Under the pieces are notes generated by a model that worked only from the letters and a program-made list of their open reading frames with translations, had not been told where the DNA came from and made no database searches. A stretch of 64,000 nt of DNA, taken from positions 62,001-126,000 of the forward strand of contig NZ_CALGWU010000041.1 in the NCBI RefSeq assembly GCF_937936315.1, given 5' to 3'. This stretch comes from an uncultured Capnocytophaga sp. (GTDB lineage: Bacteria; Bacteroidota; Bacteroidia; Flavobacteriales; Flavobacteriaceae). This document shows, in pieces, positions 24,772-33,599 of this stretch. A program made the translations under genes and the position numbers. How positions within the stretch are numbered: the first letter of the stretch is position 1; every line of letters begins with the position of its first letter.

Positions 24772-25380
24772 ATGGATTTAGTACGCCTCTTTGTCAAAAG
24801 AATATCATATAACCATTCTCAAAACGACGCTTTTGTGCTGATAATGCACGAATTAGAGTCCGATTTGAAGTTGCCTATCGTCATAGGTACCTTCGAGGCG
24901 CAAGCTATTGCTTTAGAGTTAGAGAGAAACATCATTCCACCACGCCCCCTCACACACGACCTCTTCAAAAACTTAGCCGATACCTTCAGTATCCAAGTGC
25001 GACGAGTAGTGATTTACAAATTAGAGGAGGGCATTTTTTATTCTAATATGCTCTGTGTGCAAAACGGCAAAGAACGCACTATCGATGCCCGTACCAGCGA
25101 TGCTATTGCTATCGCATTGCGTTTCAACGCACCTATTTACACCTATAAGGAAATTGTAGAACGCGCTGGCATCTACATCCCTTTGCCTAATGAAGATAGC
25201 AAAAAACAACCTGTGAGTCCCTCCTTAGATAATGTTACCGACGATACTACTCGCAACCGTTACTCCAAATATTCGCTTAGCGAACTTAAGAAAATGCTCG
25301 GTGAATGTGTGGAAAATGAGGATTACGAAATGGCTGCTCAAGTGAGAGACGAAATTTCAAAACGTGATAATACCTTTTAA
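24772..25380 (+). CDS. DUF151/bifunctional-nuclease-like protein with UVR motif
   Basis: A 202-residue protein. Residues 1-130 form the BFN/DUF151 domain (LKLPIVIGTFEAQAIALELE and DARTSDAIAIALRFNAPIY are family motifs). A short linker leads to a UVR-type helical hairpin at the end (SELKKMLGECVENEDYEMAA). The domain has nuclease activity in some homologues, but the bacterial role is unclear. The UVR motif suggests contact with UvrB- or Clp-type partners (inference). It lies 12 bp before the nucleoside transporter gene. Confidence 0.82.
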   Translation: MDLVRLFVKRISYNHSQNDAFVLIMHELESDLKLPIVIGTFEAQAIALELERNIIPPRPLTHDLFKNLADTFSIQVRRVVIYKLEEGIFYSNMLCVQNGKERTIDARTSDAIAIALRFNAPIYTYKEIVERAGIYIPLPNEDSKKQPVSPSLDNVTDDTTRNRYSKYSLSELKKMLGECVENEDYEMAAQVRDEISKRDNTF

Positions 25381-25392
25381 AAACAATAATAG

Positions 25393-26730
25393 ATGGAAGA
25401 AACAATTATGAAAGTAATCCCTAGTGAAGGATTTACAATGGAGAGCTTTGGACGTGGAGTGTTAGGTATGGTAGTGATTCTCCTCATAGCATTTCTCTTT
25501 AGCAGCAACCGCCGTGCTATCAATTGGCGCACTGTAGGTATTGGCTTAAGTATACAACTACTGCTCGCTATAGGTATCCTCAAAGTAGGCTTCATTCAAA
25601 AAGCTTTTGATTTCGCTGGTAGTGTGTTCGTGTTGATATTGGATTTCACCAAAGCTGGTAGCCAGTTTCTATTGGGTAACCTGCTTGATACCAATACTTT
25701 TGGGTATATATTCGTATTCCAAGTACTACCTACTATTATCTTCTTTTCAGCGCTCACCTCTCTCTTGTTTTACTTGGGAGTTATCCAAATAGTAGTACGC
25801 GGAATGGCGTGGGCACTCTCTAAACTTCTCAATATTTCAGGAGCCGAAAGCCTTTCGGTTACAGGTAATATCTTCCTCGGTCAAACCGAAGCTCCTTTGA
25901 TGATTAAGGCTTACCTCTCTAAAATGACCCGCTCCGAAATCCTCCTCGTGATGATAGGCGGTATGGCTACTGTAGCCGGTGGGGTAATGGCGGCTTATAT
26001 ACAATACCTCGGCGGTGATGACCCCGAAATGCGCTTGCTCTTCGCTCGTCACTTGTTAGCCGCCTCAGTAATGGCTGCTCCTGGAGCTATTGTAGTTTCC
26101 AAAATCCTCTGTCCACAAACCGAACAATTCTCTAACGATTCTCACGTATCAATGGAAAATGTAGGCTCTAATGTACTCGATGCTATCGCCAATGGTACTA
26201 CCGAAGGACTTAAACTTGCTGCCAACGTAGCTGCTATGCTCCTTGTATTCGTTGCGATGATTGCGATGATCAACTATATTCTCCACTGGATGGGCTATAT
26301 GGGCGACCTAAATGGTTTTATTGCTGCGAATACGCCTTATAAAGAAGGTCTTTCGCTTGAGATGATTCTCGGTACAATTTTCTCCCCTGTGATGTGGCTC
26401 ATCGGGATTGCCAAAGAAGATGTGATGCTAATGGGACAATTGCTCGGGGTAAAACTCGCTTCTTCAGAGTTTGTAGCCTACACTCAATTAGGTATCCTCA
26501 AAGATATGACGAGTCAGCCACACTTGATGTACAACAAATCAATAATGATAGCTACCTATATGCTTTGTGGTTTTGCCAATTTTGCCTCTATAGGTATCCA
26601 GATAGGCGGTATAGGCGCTTTAGCTCCTAACCAACGCAAAACCCTTTCAGAATTCGGACTCAAAGCAGTACTTGGCGGTTCGTTAGCCTCCCTAATGTCA
26701 GCCACCATCGCCGGAATGATTATAGGATAA
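25393..26730 (+). CDS. Concentrative nucleoside transporter (CNT/NupC family)
   Basis: A 445-residue inner-membrane symporter with the three CNT domains in order: N-terminal helices (LSIQLLLAIGILKVGF), the gate domain near GVIQIVVRGMAWALSKLL, and the core with GNIFLGQTEAPLMIKAYL, where the GQTEAP motif coordinates nucleoside and cation. It imports nucleosides with Na+ or H+. A second ATG five codons in is possible. It is in one operon with the DUF151 gene. The closing FGLKAVLGGSLASLMSATIAG is typical of complete CNT proteins. Confidence 0.9.
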   Translation: MEETIMKVIPSEGFTMESFGRGVLGMVVILLIAFLFSSNRRAINWRTVGIGLSIQLLLAIGILKVGFIQKAFDFAGSVFVLILDFTKAGSQFLLGNLLDTNTFGYIFVFQVLPTIIFFSALTSLLFYLGVIQIVVRGMAWALSKLLNISGAESLSVTGNIFLGQTEAPLMIKAYLSKMTRSEILLVMIGGMATVAGGVMAAYIQYLGGDDPEMRLLFARHLLAASVMAAPGAIVVSKILCPQTEQFSNDSHVSMENVGSNVLDAIANGTTEGLKLAANVAAMLLVFVAMIAMINYILHWMGYMGDLNGFIAANTPYKEGLSLEMILGTIFSPVMWLIGIAKEDVMLMGQLLGVKLASSEFVAYTQLGILKDMTSQPHLMYNKSIMIATYMLCGFANFASIGIQIGGIGALAPNQRKTLSEFGLKAVLGGSLASLMSATIAGMIIG

Positions 26731-26809
26731 TTAGAAAATAACCAATGTGTCAATTAGTCAATAAGCTAATTGACACATTTGTTTTTTACAATTTCAATTC
26801 TCCAAAAAC

Positions 26810-26875
26810 CCTATCCCCTGAAACCTATCCCCTGAAACCTATCCCCTGAAACCTATCCCCTGACACCTGAAACCT
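26810..26875 (+). repeat. 14-bp tandem repeat (two heptamers) before the GH65 gene
   Basis: Four units of CCTATCCCCTGAAA (the last with ACA) at 26810-26865, then CCTGAAACCT, ending 9 nt before the ATG at 26885. Each unit is two 7-mers (CCTATCC and CCTGAAA), the same 7-bp period seen before other genes. Confidence 0.9.
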
Positions 26876-26884
26876 AAAAGAAAA

Positions 26885-28984
26885 ATGAATACTTGGAACA
26901 TCATCATCGAGGGCTTTAATAAAGCCGATATTACCAAACACGAAAGTATTTTTAGCCTCGGCAATGGGGCTATGGGAATGCGTGCCAACTTTGAAGAAGA
27001 TTACACGGGCGATACCCTGCAAGGCAGTTACATCGGTGGGGTCTATTACCCCGATAAAACCCGAGTAGGCTGGTGGAAAAACGGCTATCCCGAGTACTTT
27101 GCCAAAGTGCTCAACGCCCCGAGTTGGATAGGGTTACACATCAAAATCAATGGGGAATTATTAGATTTGAACACCTGCCTCGAAGTGAAAAACTTCCGCT
27201 GCCAACTCAATATGAAAGAAGGTTGGTATGAGCGTTCATTCACTGCTATGCTCCCCAATCAGCAAGAAATACAAGTGAAAGTCTTGCGTTTCCTCTCCTT
27301 GCGCTACGATGAACTCGGCGCTCTGCGCTACGAAATCACCCCCCTCACTACCGAAGCTACTATAGAAATAGAAAGTTACTTAGATAGCGGTATCAAAAAT
27401 AGTGATGCTAATTGGGATGAGCGTTTTTGGAATACTTTGGAAATTTCTTCAGAAGATAACTTTGCAACGATACTTGCCGAAACTAAAAAAACAAGGTTTA
27501 AAGTGCATACTTTTATGCAAAATCAACTTTTTATAGATAATAAAGCGTTAAATATTTCTCCTAAAGAAAATAAAAAAGAGAATTATATAGGGTTGCAGTA
27601 TGAAGTAAAAGTGAAGCAAAACCAAACATTTAGAATAGAAAAATACGGTGGCTATAGTAGAAGTAATGATTGCTCAACTTTAACAAAGTCTATTGCTCTT
27701 TTTGACAGCCTTTTGGAAAAACAAAAAGAAGATTGGGATCACATCTGGGAAACTTCTGATATTGTGATTGAAGGCGACGAAAAAGCCCAACAAAGTATCC
27801 GTTTTAATATCTTCCAACTCAACCAAACCTATTCTGGCAAATACGCTCACCTCAATATAGGACCTAAGGGTTTTACGGGCGAAAAGTATGGCGGTAGCAC
27901 CTATTGGGATACAGAAGCCTATTGTTTGCCTTTCTATATGGCTACCAAAGGTGCTGAAGTAGCTCGCAACCTACTGATGTACCGCTACAATCAGTTGGAT
28001 AAAGCGATTGAAAACGCCCAAAAACTCAGTTTTACAGGAGGGGCAGCGCTCTATCCTATGGTAACGATGAACGGCGAAGAATGCCATAACGAGTGGGAAA
28101 TCACCTTTGAAGAAATCCACCGCAATGGAGCAATTGCTTTTGCGATCTACAACTATACCCGCTATACTGGCGATGAGTTCTATATCAAAGAATATGGAAT
28201 AAAAGTGCTTATTGCTATAGCGCGTTTTTGGGCTCAAAGGGTCTCTTTTTCAGCAGAAAAACAAAAGTATGTAATCTTAGGTGTGACAGGACCTAATGAG
28301 TACGAAAATAATATAAACAACAATTTCTATACAAATTACCTTGCCTCTTGGTGCTTGCGTTATGCTGCCGAGCAGGTAACAACATTGCAAAAAGAAGAAA
28401 TACAACAATGGCTACACATAGCCCAAAATATCTACTTGCCTTATAGTGAGAAGTATGGGGTATACTTGCAACAAGACGGTTTCCTCGATAAAGACCTCAA
28501 ACCAGTGAGTGCGATTCCTGCCGAGGAGCGCCCGCTCAACCAACATTGGTCGTGGGATAGAATCCTCCGTTCGCCTTACATCAAACAAGCCGACACGCTG
28601 CAAGGTTTCTATTTCTTTGAAGACCATTTTACCAAAGAAGAACTCCAAAAACACTACGAGTTTTACGAACCTTTCACAGTACACGAGTCCTCTTTATCAC
28701 CTTGTGTACACAGTGTATTAGCTTCTGCCTTAGGCAAGACCGATGAGGCTTACACCCTCTACCTCCGCACCGCCCGCCTTGATTTAGACGACTACAATAA
28801 AGAAGTTCACGAAGGCTTACACATCACCTCAATGGCAGGGACTTGGCTCAGTATTGTAGAAGGGTTTGCTGGTATGCGTGTAAAGAACGGCGAATTACAC
28901 TTTACCCCCCGTCTGCCAAAACATTGGAAAAGTCTTTCCTTTAAAGTGATTTTCCAAGGAGAAACCAAAGAGATAAAACTGTAA
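26885..28984 (+). CDS. Glycoside hydrolase family 65 disaccharide phosphorylase
   Basis: A 699-residue GH65 protein. The N-terminal beta-sandwich (FSLGNGAMGMR near residue 24) leads to the (alpha/alpha)6 barrel, whose general-acid segment is VTGPNEYENNINNNFYTNYL (about residues 463-482). Substrate residues lie near TYWDTEAYCLPFY and HQ/EVHEGLHITSMAGTW. The family phosphorolyses maltose, trehalose, kojibiose or nigerose to glucose-1-phosphate plus a sugar; the exact disaccharide cannot be told from the sequence. It is slightly shorter than typical members (about 750-770). There is no beta-phosphoglucomutase gene nearby. A stretch at about 27430-27740 is visibly more A+T rich than the rest. Confidence 0.87.
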   Translation: MNTWNIIIEGFNKADITKHESIFSLGNGAMGMRANFEEDYTGDTLQGSYIGGVYYPDKTRVGWWKNGYPEYFAKVLNAPSWIGLHIKINGELLDLNTCLEVKNFRCQLNMKEGWYERSFTAMLPNQQEIQVKVLRFLSLRYDELGALRYEITPLTTEATIEIESYLDSGIKNSDANWDERFWNTLEISSEDNFATILAETKKTRFKVHTFMQNQLFIDNKALNISPKENKKENYIGLQYEVKVKQNQTFRIEKYGGYSRSNDCSTLTKSIALFDSLLEKQKEDWDHIWETSDIVIEGDEKAQQSIRFNIFQLNQTYSGKYAHLNIGPKGFTGEKYGGSTYWDTEAYCLPFYMATKGAEVARNLLMYRYNQLDKAIENAQKLSFTGGAALYPMVTMNGEECHNEWEITFEEIHRNGAIAFAIYNYTRYTGDEFYIKEYGIKVLIAIARFWAQRVSFSAEKQKYVILGVTGPNEYENNINNNFYTNYLASWCLRYAAEQVTTLQKEEIQQWLHIAQNIYLPYSEKYGVYLQQDGFLDKDLKPVSAIPAEERPLNQHWSWDRILRSPYIKQADTLQGFYFFEDHFTKEELQKHYEFYEPFTVHESSLSPCVHSVLASALGKTDEAYTLYLRTARLDLDDYNKEVHEGLHITSMAGTWLSIVEGFAGMRVKNGELHFTPRLPKHWKSLSFKVIFQGETKEIKL

Positions 28985-28997
28985 TCATTTTATGTAG

Positions 28998-29016
28998 GGG
29001 CGTTTTGCAAACGCCC
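28998..29016. repeat. GGGCGTTT hairpin, copy B
   Basis: GGGCGTTT, TGC, AAACGCCC, 13 nt after the GH65 stop and flanked by GTAG as in copy A. Confidence 0.75.
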
Positions 29017-29065
29017 ATACAAATTGTTCTCACATACCCAGCTACGCCCACTCGCTGGCTTTACC

Positions 29066-29842
29066 CTAAATATCAATAATCCGCAGTTGTTGTACTTCTT
29101 CTTTCAGGTGCGCTACATCGGCTTCTAATGAGGCTATTTTCTGGTAGTTAGTAACAGGGTCGAGAAATTCAAATGAAAGATGCATCTTGCATTCCCAAAT
29201 CTCTTTGATATCCTCTGCCGCTACCGATAGATGTGGAAAATCCCGATTGTCGGATCTACAATAAAGAGTCCCGTATTTTTCAAGGGTATTAGTAACGCGT
29301 TTTACAATAATCCCATCGTTTTGAGTTACTACCACGCACACCCTATTGCTGCTCAGTGCAAGCCAATCATCTACAAAGCACCCCACCACATAACTACTAT
29401 CTTGCAAGGTAGGGTACATCGAGAGTCCTTTTACCTGAAACATCCTATAAGTGCCATTAGTCATATTTGGCAAACTGTAAGTAGGTAGTGATTCAATAAA
29501 GGTAATATCGTCGTAACCAGTGAGGTAACCCGCTTGTGCGCGTATAGGTACTAACGGAATCCGCTCGTTGTCTTTATCATCTACCACCACCACTTTGGGC
29601 ATCAGTAGTTTGTTGGTTTTAGTTGTTGGTAGTGTGGGTTTTAGCATCTCACCCTTGCCCGTAATCAGCCATTCCAAACTCAGCTGAGGATATTTCTCTA
29701 CAATCACATTCAGCTTGTCGATTCCTATATTTTTGGAAATACTATTTACATAGCCGTTAGAGACCTCTATCGTCTTTTCAAAAGCCGAAATAGAGAGTCC
29801 CTCGTGGTCTATAAATTTTTTGATACGTTCTTTTACATTCAT
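29066..29842 (-). CDS. CI-like transcriptional repressor: HTH plus S24 peptidase-like domain
   Basis: A 258-residue protein. The N-terminal helix-turn-helix (about residues 10-60, LSISAFEKTIEVSNGYVNSI) has the pattern of Bacteroidota phage-type repressors. The C-terminal LexA/CI-like domain has the Ser in KGLSMYPTL (about residue 141) and the Lys in DGIIVKRV (about residue 178), so autocleavage is possible. A short coiled-coil tail ends the protein. Chromosomal members answer to DNA damage or stress. It faces the DUF6934-like pair with a divergent promoter region, which may be its target (inference). Confidence 0.82.
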   Translation of the reverse strand: MNVKERIKKFIDHEGLSISAFEKTIEVSNGYVNSISKNIGIDKLNVIVEKYPQLSLEWLITGKGEMLKPTLPTTKTNKLLMPKVVVVDDKDNERIPLVPIRAQAGYLTGYDDITFIESLPTYSLPNMTNGTYRMFQVKGLSMYPTLQDSSYVVGCFVDDWLALSSNRVCVVVTQNDGIIVKRVTNTLEKYGTLYCRSDNRDFPHLSVAAEDIKEIWECKMHLSFEFLDPVTNYQKIASLEADVAHLKEEVQQLRIIDI

Positions 29843-29891
29843 AATCAGTGAGAAAGGTAAACAAATTTAAAGAAATTCTCTAAAATCACGG

Positions 29892-29955
29892 CAAAGATAG
29901 GAGGAAATTAGCAAATTAGCAAATTTGGAAATTAGTAAATTATGTTGTATTTTTG
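29892..29955. promoter_or_regulatory. Divergent promoters of the S24 repressor and the DUF6934-like pair
   Basis: Minus: TTTG (29923-29920), 20 nt, TATCTTTG (29899-29892). Plus: TTTG (29924-29927), 20 nt, TATTTTTG (29948-29955). The two -33 elements are directly adjacent, back to back. A 9-bp-periodic AAATTAGCA stretch covers 29905-29940. The plus transcript has a leader of about 100 nt. Confidence 0.65.
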
Positions 29956-30061
29956 TCGCCTCAATATTATAACAAACAACTGCAAAGATTCTTTTGTAGA
30001 ATGTAGTAATAATAACAAAAAGTAGGATTTATTCTCTTTAACCGCTAACAACTAAAATATT

Positions 30062-30517
30062 ATGAGTAACCTACCAAGATATGATATAAGAATAGGTGAA
30101 ACAAAACGTAGTTATGAGTTTACTAGTATAGGAATAAAAGGTAAAATAGATAAAATGGTTTCTTTCCAAGAAACAAATATAGAAAACCTATATAACTTAG
30201 GTTTCGGTGATAAAGATCCCATTACAGGAGAAATAGATGACACGATAGTAACCAATAATGGTGATACAGAAAAAGTTTTATCAACAATAGTCGGTATTGT
30301 TTTTGCTTTTACGCAAAAATTTCCAAATGTTTGGGTTTATGCTGAAGGTAGTACCCCTGCAAGAACAAGATTATACCAAATAAACATCGTAAAACATTTT
30401 GATGAACTTAAGAGAAACTTTCAATTATTATGTCTTTTAAATGGAGAATGGGAAGAATTTCGTCCTAATATTAATTATGACGCTTTTGTTGTAAGACGAA
30501 AAATGAATATCTTATGA
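30062..30517 (+). CDS. Uncharacterised protein resembling DUF6934
   Basis: A 151-residue soluble protein, AT-rich in codon use. Its core (VSFQETNIENLYNLGFGD, then TNNGDTEKVLSTIVGIV and WVYAEGSTPARTRLYQINI) matches the Bacteroidota family I remember as DUF6934, whose function is unknown. The conserved SxxARTRLYQ segment suggests nucleic-acid or nucleotide binding (speculative). Its TGA stop overlaps the start of the 64-residue gene (ATGA), so the two are one unit. The S24 repressor is divergent. A toxin-antitoxin or other accessory pair is possible, but nothing in the sequence proves it. Confidence 0.65.
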   Translation: MSNLPRYDIRIGETKRSYEFTSIGIKGKIDKMVSFQETNIENLYNLGFGDKDPITGEIDDTIVTNNGDTEKVLSTIVGIVFAFTQKFPNVWVYAEGSTPARTRLYQINIVKHFDELKRNFQLLCLLNGEWEEFRPNINYDAFVVRRKMNIL

Positions 30518-30708
30518 GCACAAATAGAAAACAAATACAGAAGAAACCTAAAGTTCAAAAACCTTTAGAAGTAACTCCTTATTATACAATTATAGAAGTA
30601 GATCCTACAATTGATAAATATGCTAAAGCACCTTATTTTGCTGAAAAATTGGCACGTGTTAATGAAAAATTAGCTAAAGTAGGATTCTCACCCCTTACTA
30701 ACCCCTGA
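30514..30708 (+). CDS. Small basic partner protein of the DUF6934-like gene
   Basis: A 64-residue protein with a very basic start (NRKQIQKKPKVQKP), then VTPYYTIIEVDPTIDKYAKA and a helical end (FAEKLARVNEKLAKVGF). No family was recognised. It overlaps the preceding gene by 4 bp and ends 3 bp before the GHMP kinase start, so it is translated as part of that operon. Its last residues (SPLTNP) are encoded by a 7-bp-periodic CCCCT/TAAC stretch like those before other start codons, so its C-terminus probably runs into an older intergenic repeat. Confidence 0.6.
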   Translation: MSTNRKQIQKKPKVQKPLEVTPYYTIIEVDPTIDKYAKAPYFAEKLARVNEKLAKVGFSPLTNP

Positions 30709-30711
30709 AAA

Positions 30712-31656
30712 ATGAAACCTTTCTATTCTAAAATACTCCTCTTTGGTGAGTATGGTATTATCAAAAATTCTAAAGGACTTGCTATCCCTTATAACTTCTA
30801 TAAAGGGACTCTAAAAATGCTATCCGATGTACAGGATGGTAAAGAAACTACTGCTAAAAAATCAAACGAGGCACTTCGCGAATTTGCTTCTTATCTACAA
30901 ACGCTTACCGAAGAAGAAAATCCTATCGTCCGCTTTAATATAGAAAAACTCAATGCCGATATCGCTGCCGGTATGTACTTTGATAGCAGTATTCCGCAAG
31001 GCTATGGCGTAGGGAGTAGCGGGGCTTTGGTAGCAGCTATTTACAGTGAATACGCTATCGACCCTATCAGTGCGATGGACAATCTTTCTCGTGAAAAACT
31101 ACTGCAACTCAAAGCGATTTTCGGACGTATGGAATCCTTCTTCCACGGCACTTCCTCAGGTTTAGACCCCCTCAATAGCTATCTCAGCTTACCCATACTC
31201 ATCAATTCACACGACCATATCGAGCCTACTGGCATTCCCTCCCAAATCCCTAATGGCAAAGGCGCTGTTTTTTTGCTTGATAGTGGTGTGATAGGCGAAA
31301 CTGCCCCTATGGTGCGTATCTTTATGGAGAATATGAAGAATGAAGCCTTCCAAAAAATGCTGAAAGAAGAGTTTATCAAATATACCGATGCTTGTATAGA
31401 CGATTTTCTCAAAGGGCGCTTCAAATCGCTTTTTGCCAATATCAAAAGCCTATCGGGTATTGTGCTCAATCACTTCAAACCGATGATTCCTAAAGAGTTT
31501 CACACCCTTTGGAAACAGGGCATTGATACGGGTGATTATTTCCTAAAACTCTGCGGATCGGGAGGCGGAGGTTATATCTTAGGATTTACTGAAGACTTAG
31601 AGAAAGCCAAACGCGCTCTCGGCAACCATAAATTAGAAGTAGTATATCAATTTTAA
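30712..31656 (+). CDS. GHMP kinase, mevalonate-kinase-like
   Basis: A 314-residue small-molecule kinase with motif 1 KILLFGEYGII, the ATP loop GYGVGSSGALVAAIY (about residues 97-111) and motif 3 LCGSGGGGYILGF near the end. The HGTSSGLDPLNSYLS segment is like that of mevalonate kinases. Flavobacteria make isoprenoids by the mevalonate pathway, so phosphorylation of mevalonate is the best guess. Other mevalonate genes are not in the window. It is joined to the PurF-like gene by a 2-bp gap. Confidence 0.72.
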   Translation: MKPFYSKILLFGEYGIIKNSKGLAIPYNFYKGTLKMLSDVQDGKETTAKKSNEALREFASYLQTLTEEENPIVRFNIEKLNADIAAGMYFDSSIPQGYGVGSSGALVAAIYSEYAIDPISAMDNLSREKLLQLKAIFGRMESFFHGTSSGLDPLNSYLSLPILINSHDHIEPTGIPSQIPNGKGAVFLLDSGVIGETAPMVRIFMENMKNEAFQKMLKEEFIKYTDACIDDFLKGRFKSLFANIKSLSGIVLNHFKPMIPKEFHTLWKQGIDTGDYFLKLCGSGGGGYILGFTEDLEKAKRALGNHKLEVVYQF

Positions 31657-31658
31657 TA

Positions 31659-33545
31659 ATGAGTGATACAATCAAACACGAGTGCGGGATTGCTCTAATC
31701 CGCCTGCTCAAACCTCTTGATTTTTACAAAGAAAAATACGGTACAGCCTTCTATGGCATCAACAAAATGTACCTGATGCTCGAAAAACAACACAACCGCG
31801 GACAAGATGGAGCAGGACTTGCGAGTATCAAACTCGATATGCAACCTGGTGAACGCTACATCAGTAGGATACGCTCTAATGAGGCGCAACCCGTGCAAGA
31901 CATCTTCACTCGCATCAACCAGCGTATCAACGAGGGGTTCAAAGCCAATCCTTCTTTGAAAGACGATGTAACCCTCCAAAAACGAGAACTCCCTTACATA
32001 GGCGAAGTGATTATGGGACACGTGCGCTATGGCACTTTTGGCAAAAATAGCATCGAGAATGTGCACCCCTTCCTGCGTGAAAACAATTGGATGTACCGTA
32101 ATCTCATTATGGCGGGCAACTTCAATATGACCAACGTAAACGAGCTCTTCCAAAACCTCGTACGCCTCGGGCAACACCCTAAAGACAAAACCGATACTGT
32201 GATTGTAATGGAAGGTATTGGTCATTTTTTAGACGATGAAGTAGAAGAACTCTATCGCAAACTCAAAGAAGAAGGTTATACCAAACAAGAAGCCTCCCCT
32301 TTCATCGCCGAACGACTAAACATAGAACGCATCCTCAAACGCGCTGCCAAATATTGGGATGGTGGTTATGCAATGGAAGGAATGATAGGCAACGGAGATG
32401 CTTTTGTGCTTCGCGACCCTGCAGGTATACGTCCTGCTTTCTACTATCAAGATGAAGAAGTGGTGGTAGTAGCCTCCGAACGCCCTGCTATACAAACCGT
32501 TTTCAATGTAAAATACGAGAATATACGCGAACTCCCCCCTGGTAATGCGATTATCATTAAAAAAAGCGGAGAGACAGCTATCAAGGAAATTCTCACCCCC
32601 AAGGTACGCAAAGCCTGTTCGTTTGAACGTATTTACTTTTCTCGTGGCAGCGACCGCGATATCTACCGCGAACGCAAAATGTTGGGTAAATTGCTCTTCC
32701 CTCGTGTCGCTCAAGCGATAAATCACAATCTAAAAGATACAGTTTTTGCCTATATCCCTAACACTGCCGAAACCTCTTACTTAGGACTTATAGAAGAAGC
32801 AGAACAGTACCTCAATGAGCAGAAAGCCAAACAGTTGGCAGTAGCCGAAAAATCCGAAATTCCCGCAATTCTCTCTCAAAAAGTACGCACCGAAAAGGTG
32901 GCTATCAAAGATGTGAAACTGCGCACTTTTATCACCGAAGATAGCAGTCGCGACGACCTTGTGGCACACGTATACGATATTACCTATGGCTCAGTACAAA
33001 AAGGCGATAATTTGGTGATTATAGACGATAGTATCGTGCGCGGAACAACCCTCAAGAAGAGTATTTTGAGTATATTAGGGCGTTTAGAACCTAAGAAGAT
33101 AATAATAGTGTCTTCAGCTCCTCAAATCCGCTATCCCGATTGTTATGGTATTGATATGGCGCGTTTAGAAGATTTGGTAGCCTTCCAAGCGGCTTTAGCT
33201 TTGCATAAAGAACGCGGTACGTATCACATCATAAAAGAAGTATATGAAAAGTGTCTCACCCAAGTAGCACTAAGTGATGACAAAGTAGTGAATTATGTAA
33301 AAGAAGTGTATGCCCCTTTCACCGATGAAGAAATTTCGGATAAAATAAGAGATTTGCTTTTGCCTAATGACTTTACCTCAGAAGTAGAAGTGATATTCCA
33401 AACAGTAGACAGTTTGCATAAAGCCTGCCCCGAAAACCTCGGAGATTGGTATTTCACCGGTGATTACCCCACCGATGGCGGTAATCGCGTTGTAAATCGC
33501 GCCTTTATCAATTTCTACGAAGGCAATAAAGAACGCGCTTATTAA
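31659..33545 (+). CDS. Long amidophosphoribosyltransferase (PurF)-like protein
   Basis: A 628-residue class II glutamine amidotransferase joined to a phosphoribosyltransferase. The N-terminal Cys lies in KHECGIALIRL after eight residues, so propeptide cleavage is needed, and RGQDGAGLAS is the glutamine-site region. The PRPP loop is DNLVIIDDSIVRGTTLKKSI. PurF normally has 460-510 residues. The extra length lies partly in a charged insert before the PRPP loop (about residues 370-420) and in the C-terminal 90 residues. It may be a second, Flavobacteria-type PurF or a paralogue with another amine acceptor. It is co-transcribed with the GHMP kinase. Confidence 0.75.
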   Translation: MSDTIKHECGIALIRLLKPLDFYKEKYGTAFYGINKMYLMLEKQHNRGQDGAGLASIKLDMQPGERYISRIRSNEAQPVQDIFTRINQRINEGFKANPSLKDDVTLQKRELPYIGEVIMGHVRYGTFGKNSIENVHPFLRENNWMYRNLIMAGNFNMTNVNELFQNLVRLGQHPKDKTDTVIVMEGIGHFLDDEVEELYRKLKEEGYTKQEASPFIAERLNIERILKRAAKYWDGGYAMEGMIGNGDAFVLRDPAGIRPAFYYQDEEVVVVASERPAIQTVFNVKYENIRELPPGNAIIIKKSGETAIKEILTPKVRKACSFERIYFSRGSDRDIYRERKMLGKLLFPRVAQAINHNLKDTVFAYIPNTAETSYLGLIEEAEQYLNEQKAKQLAVAEKSEIPAILSQKVRTEKVAIKDVKLRTFITEDSSRDDLVAHVYDITYGSVQKGDNLVIIDDSIVRGTTLKKSILSILGRLEPKKIIIVSSAPQIRYPDCYGIDMARLEDLVAFQAALALHKERGTYHIIKEVYEKCLTQVALSDDKVVNYVKEVYAPFTDEEISDKIRDLLLPNDFTSEVEVIFQTVDSLHKACPENLGDWYFTGDYPTDGGNRVVNRAFINFYEGNKERAY

Positions 33546-33566
33546 CTTTATGAAAGATGTTATAAT

Positions 33567-33597
33567 AAAAAAAGTCAGCTTTTAAGCTGACTTTTTT
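33567..33597. terminator. Two-way terminator between the PurF-like gene and obg
   Basis: GTCAGCTT / AAGCTGAC stem with a 2-nt loop, extended by A/T pairs on both sides, so it works for both convergent genes. Confidence 0.9.
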
Positions 33598-33599
33598 AT

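Noticed and set aside
26810..26875. Possible replication-origin iterons or regulator-binding array
   Set aside because: The 14-bp units sit directly before a GH65 start codon, and similar heptamer runs occur before many unrelated genes; no initiator gene is nearby.
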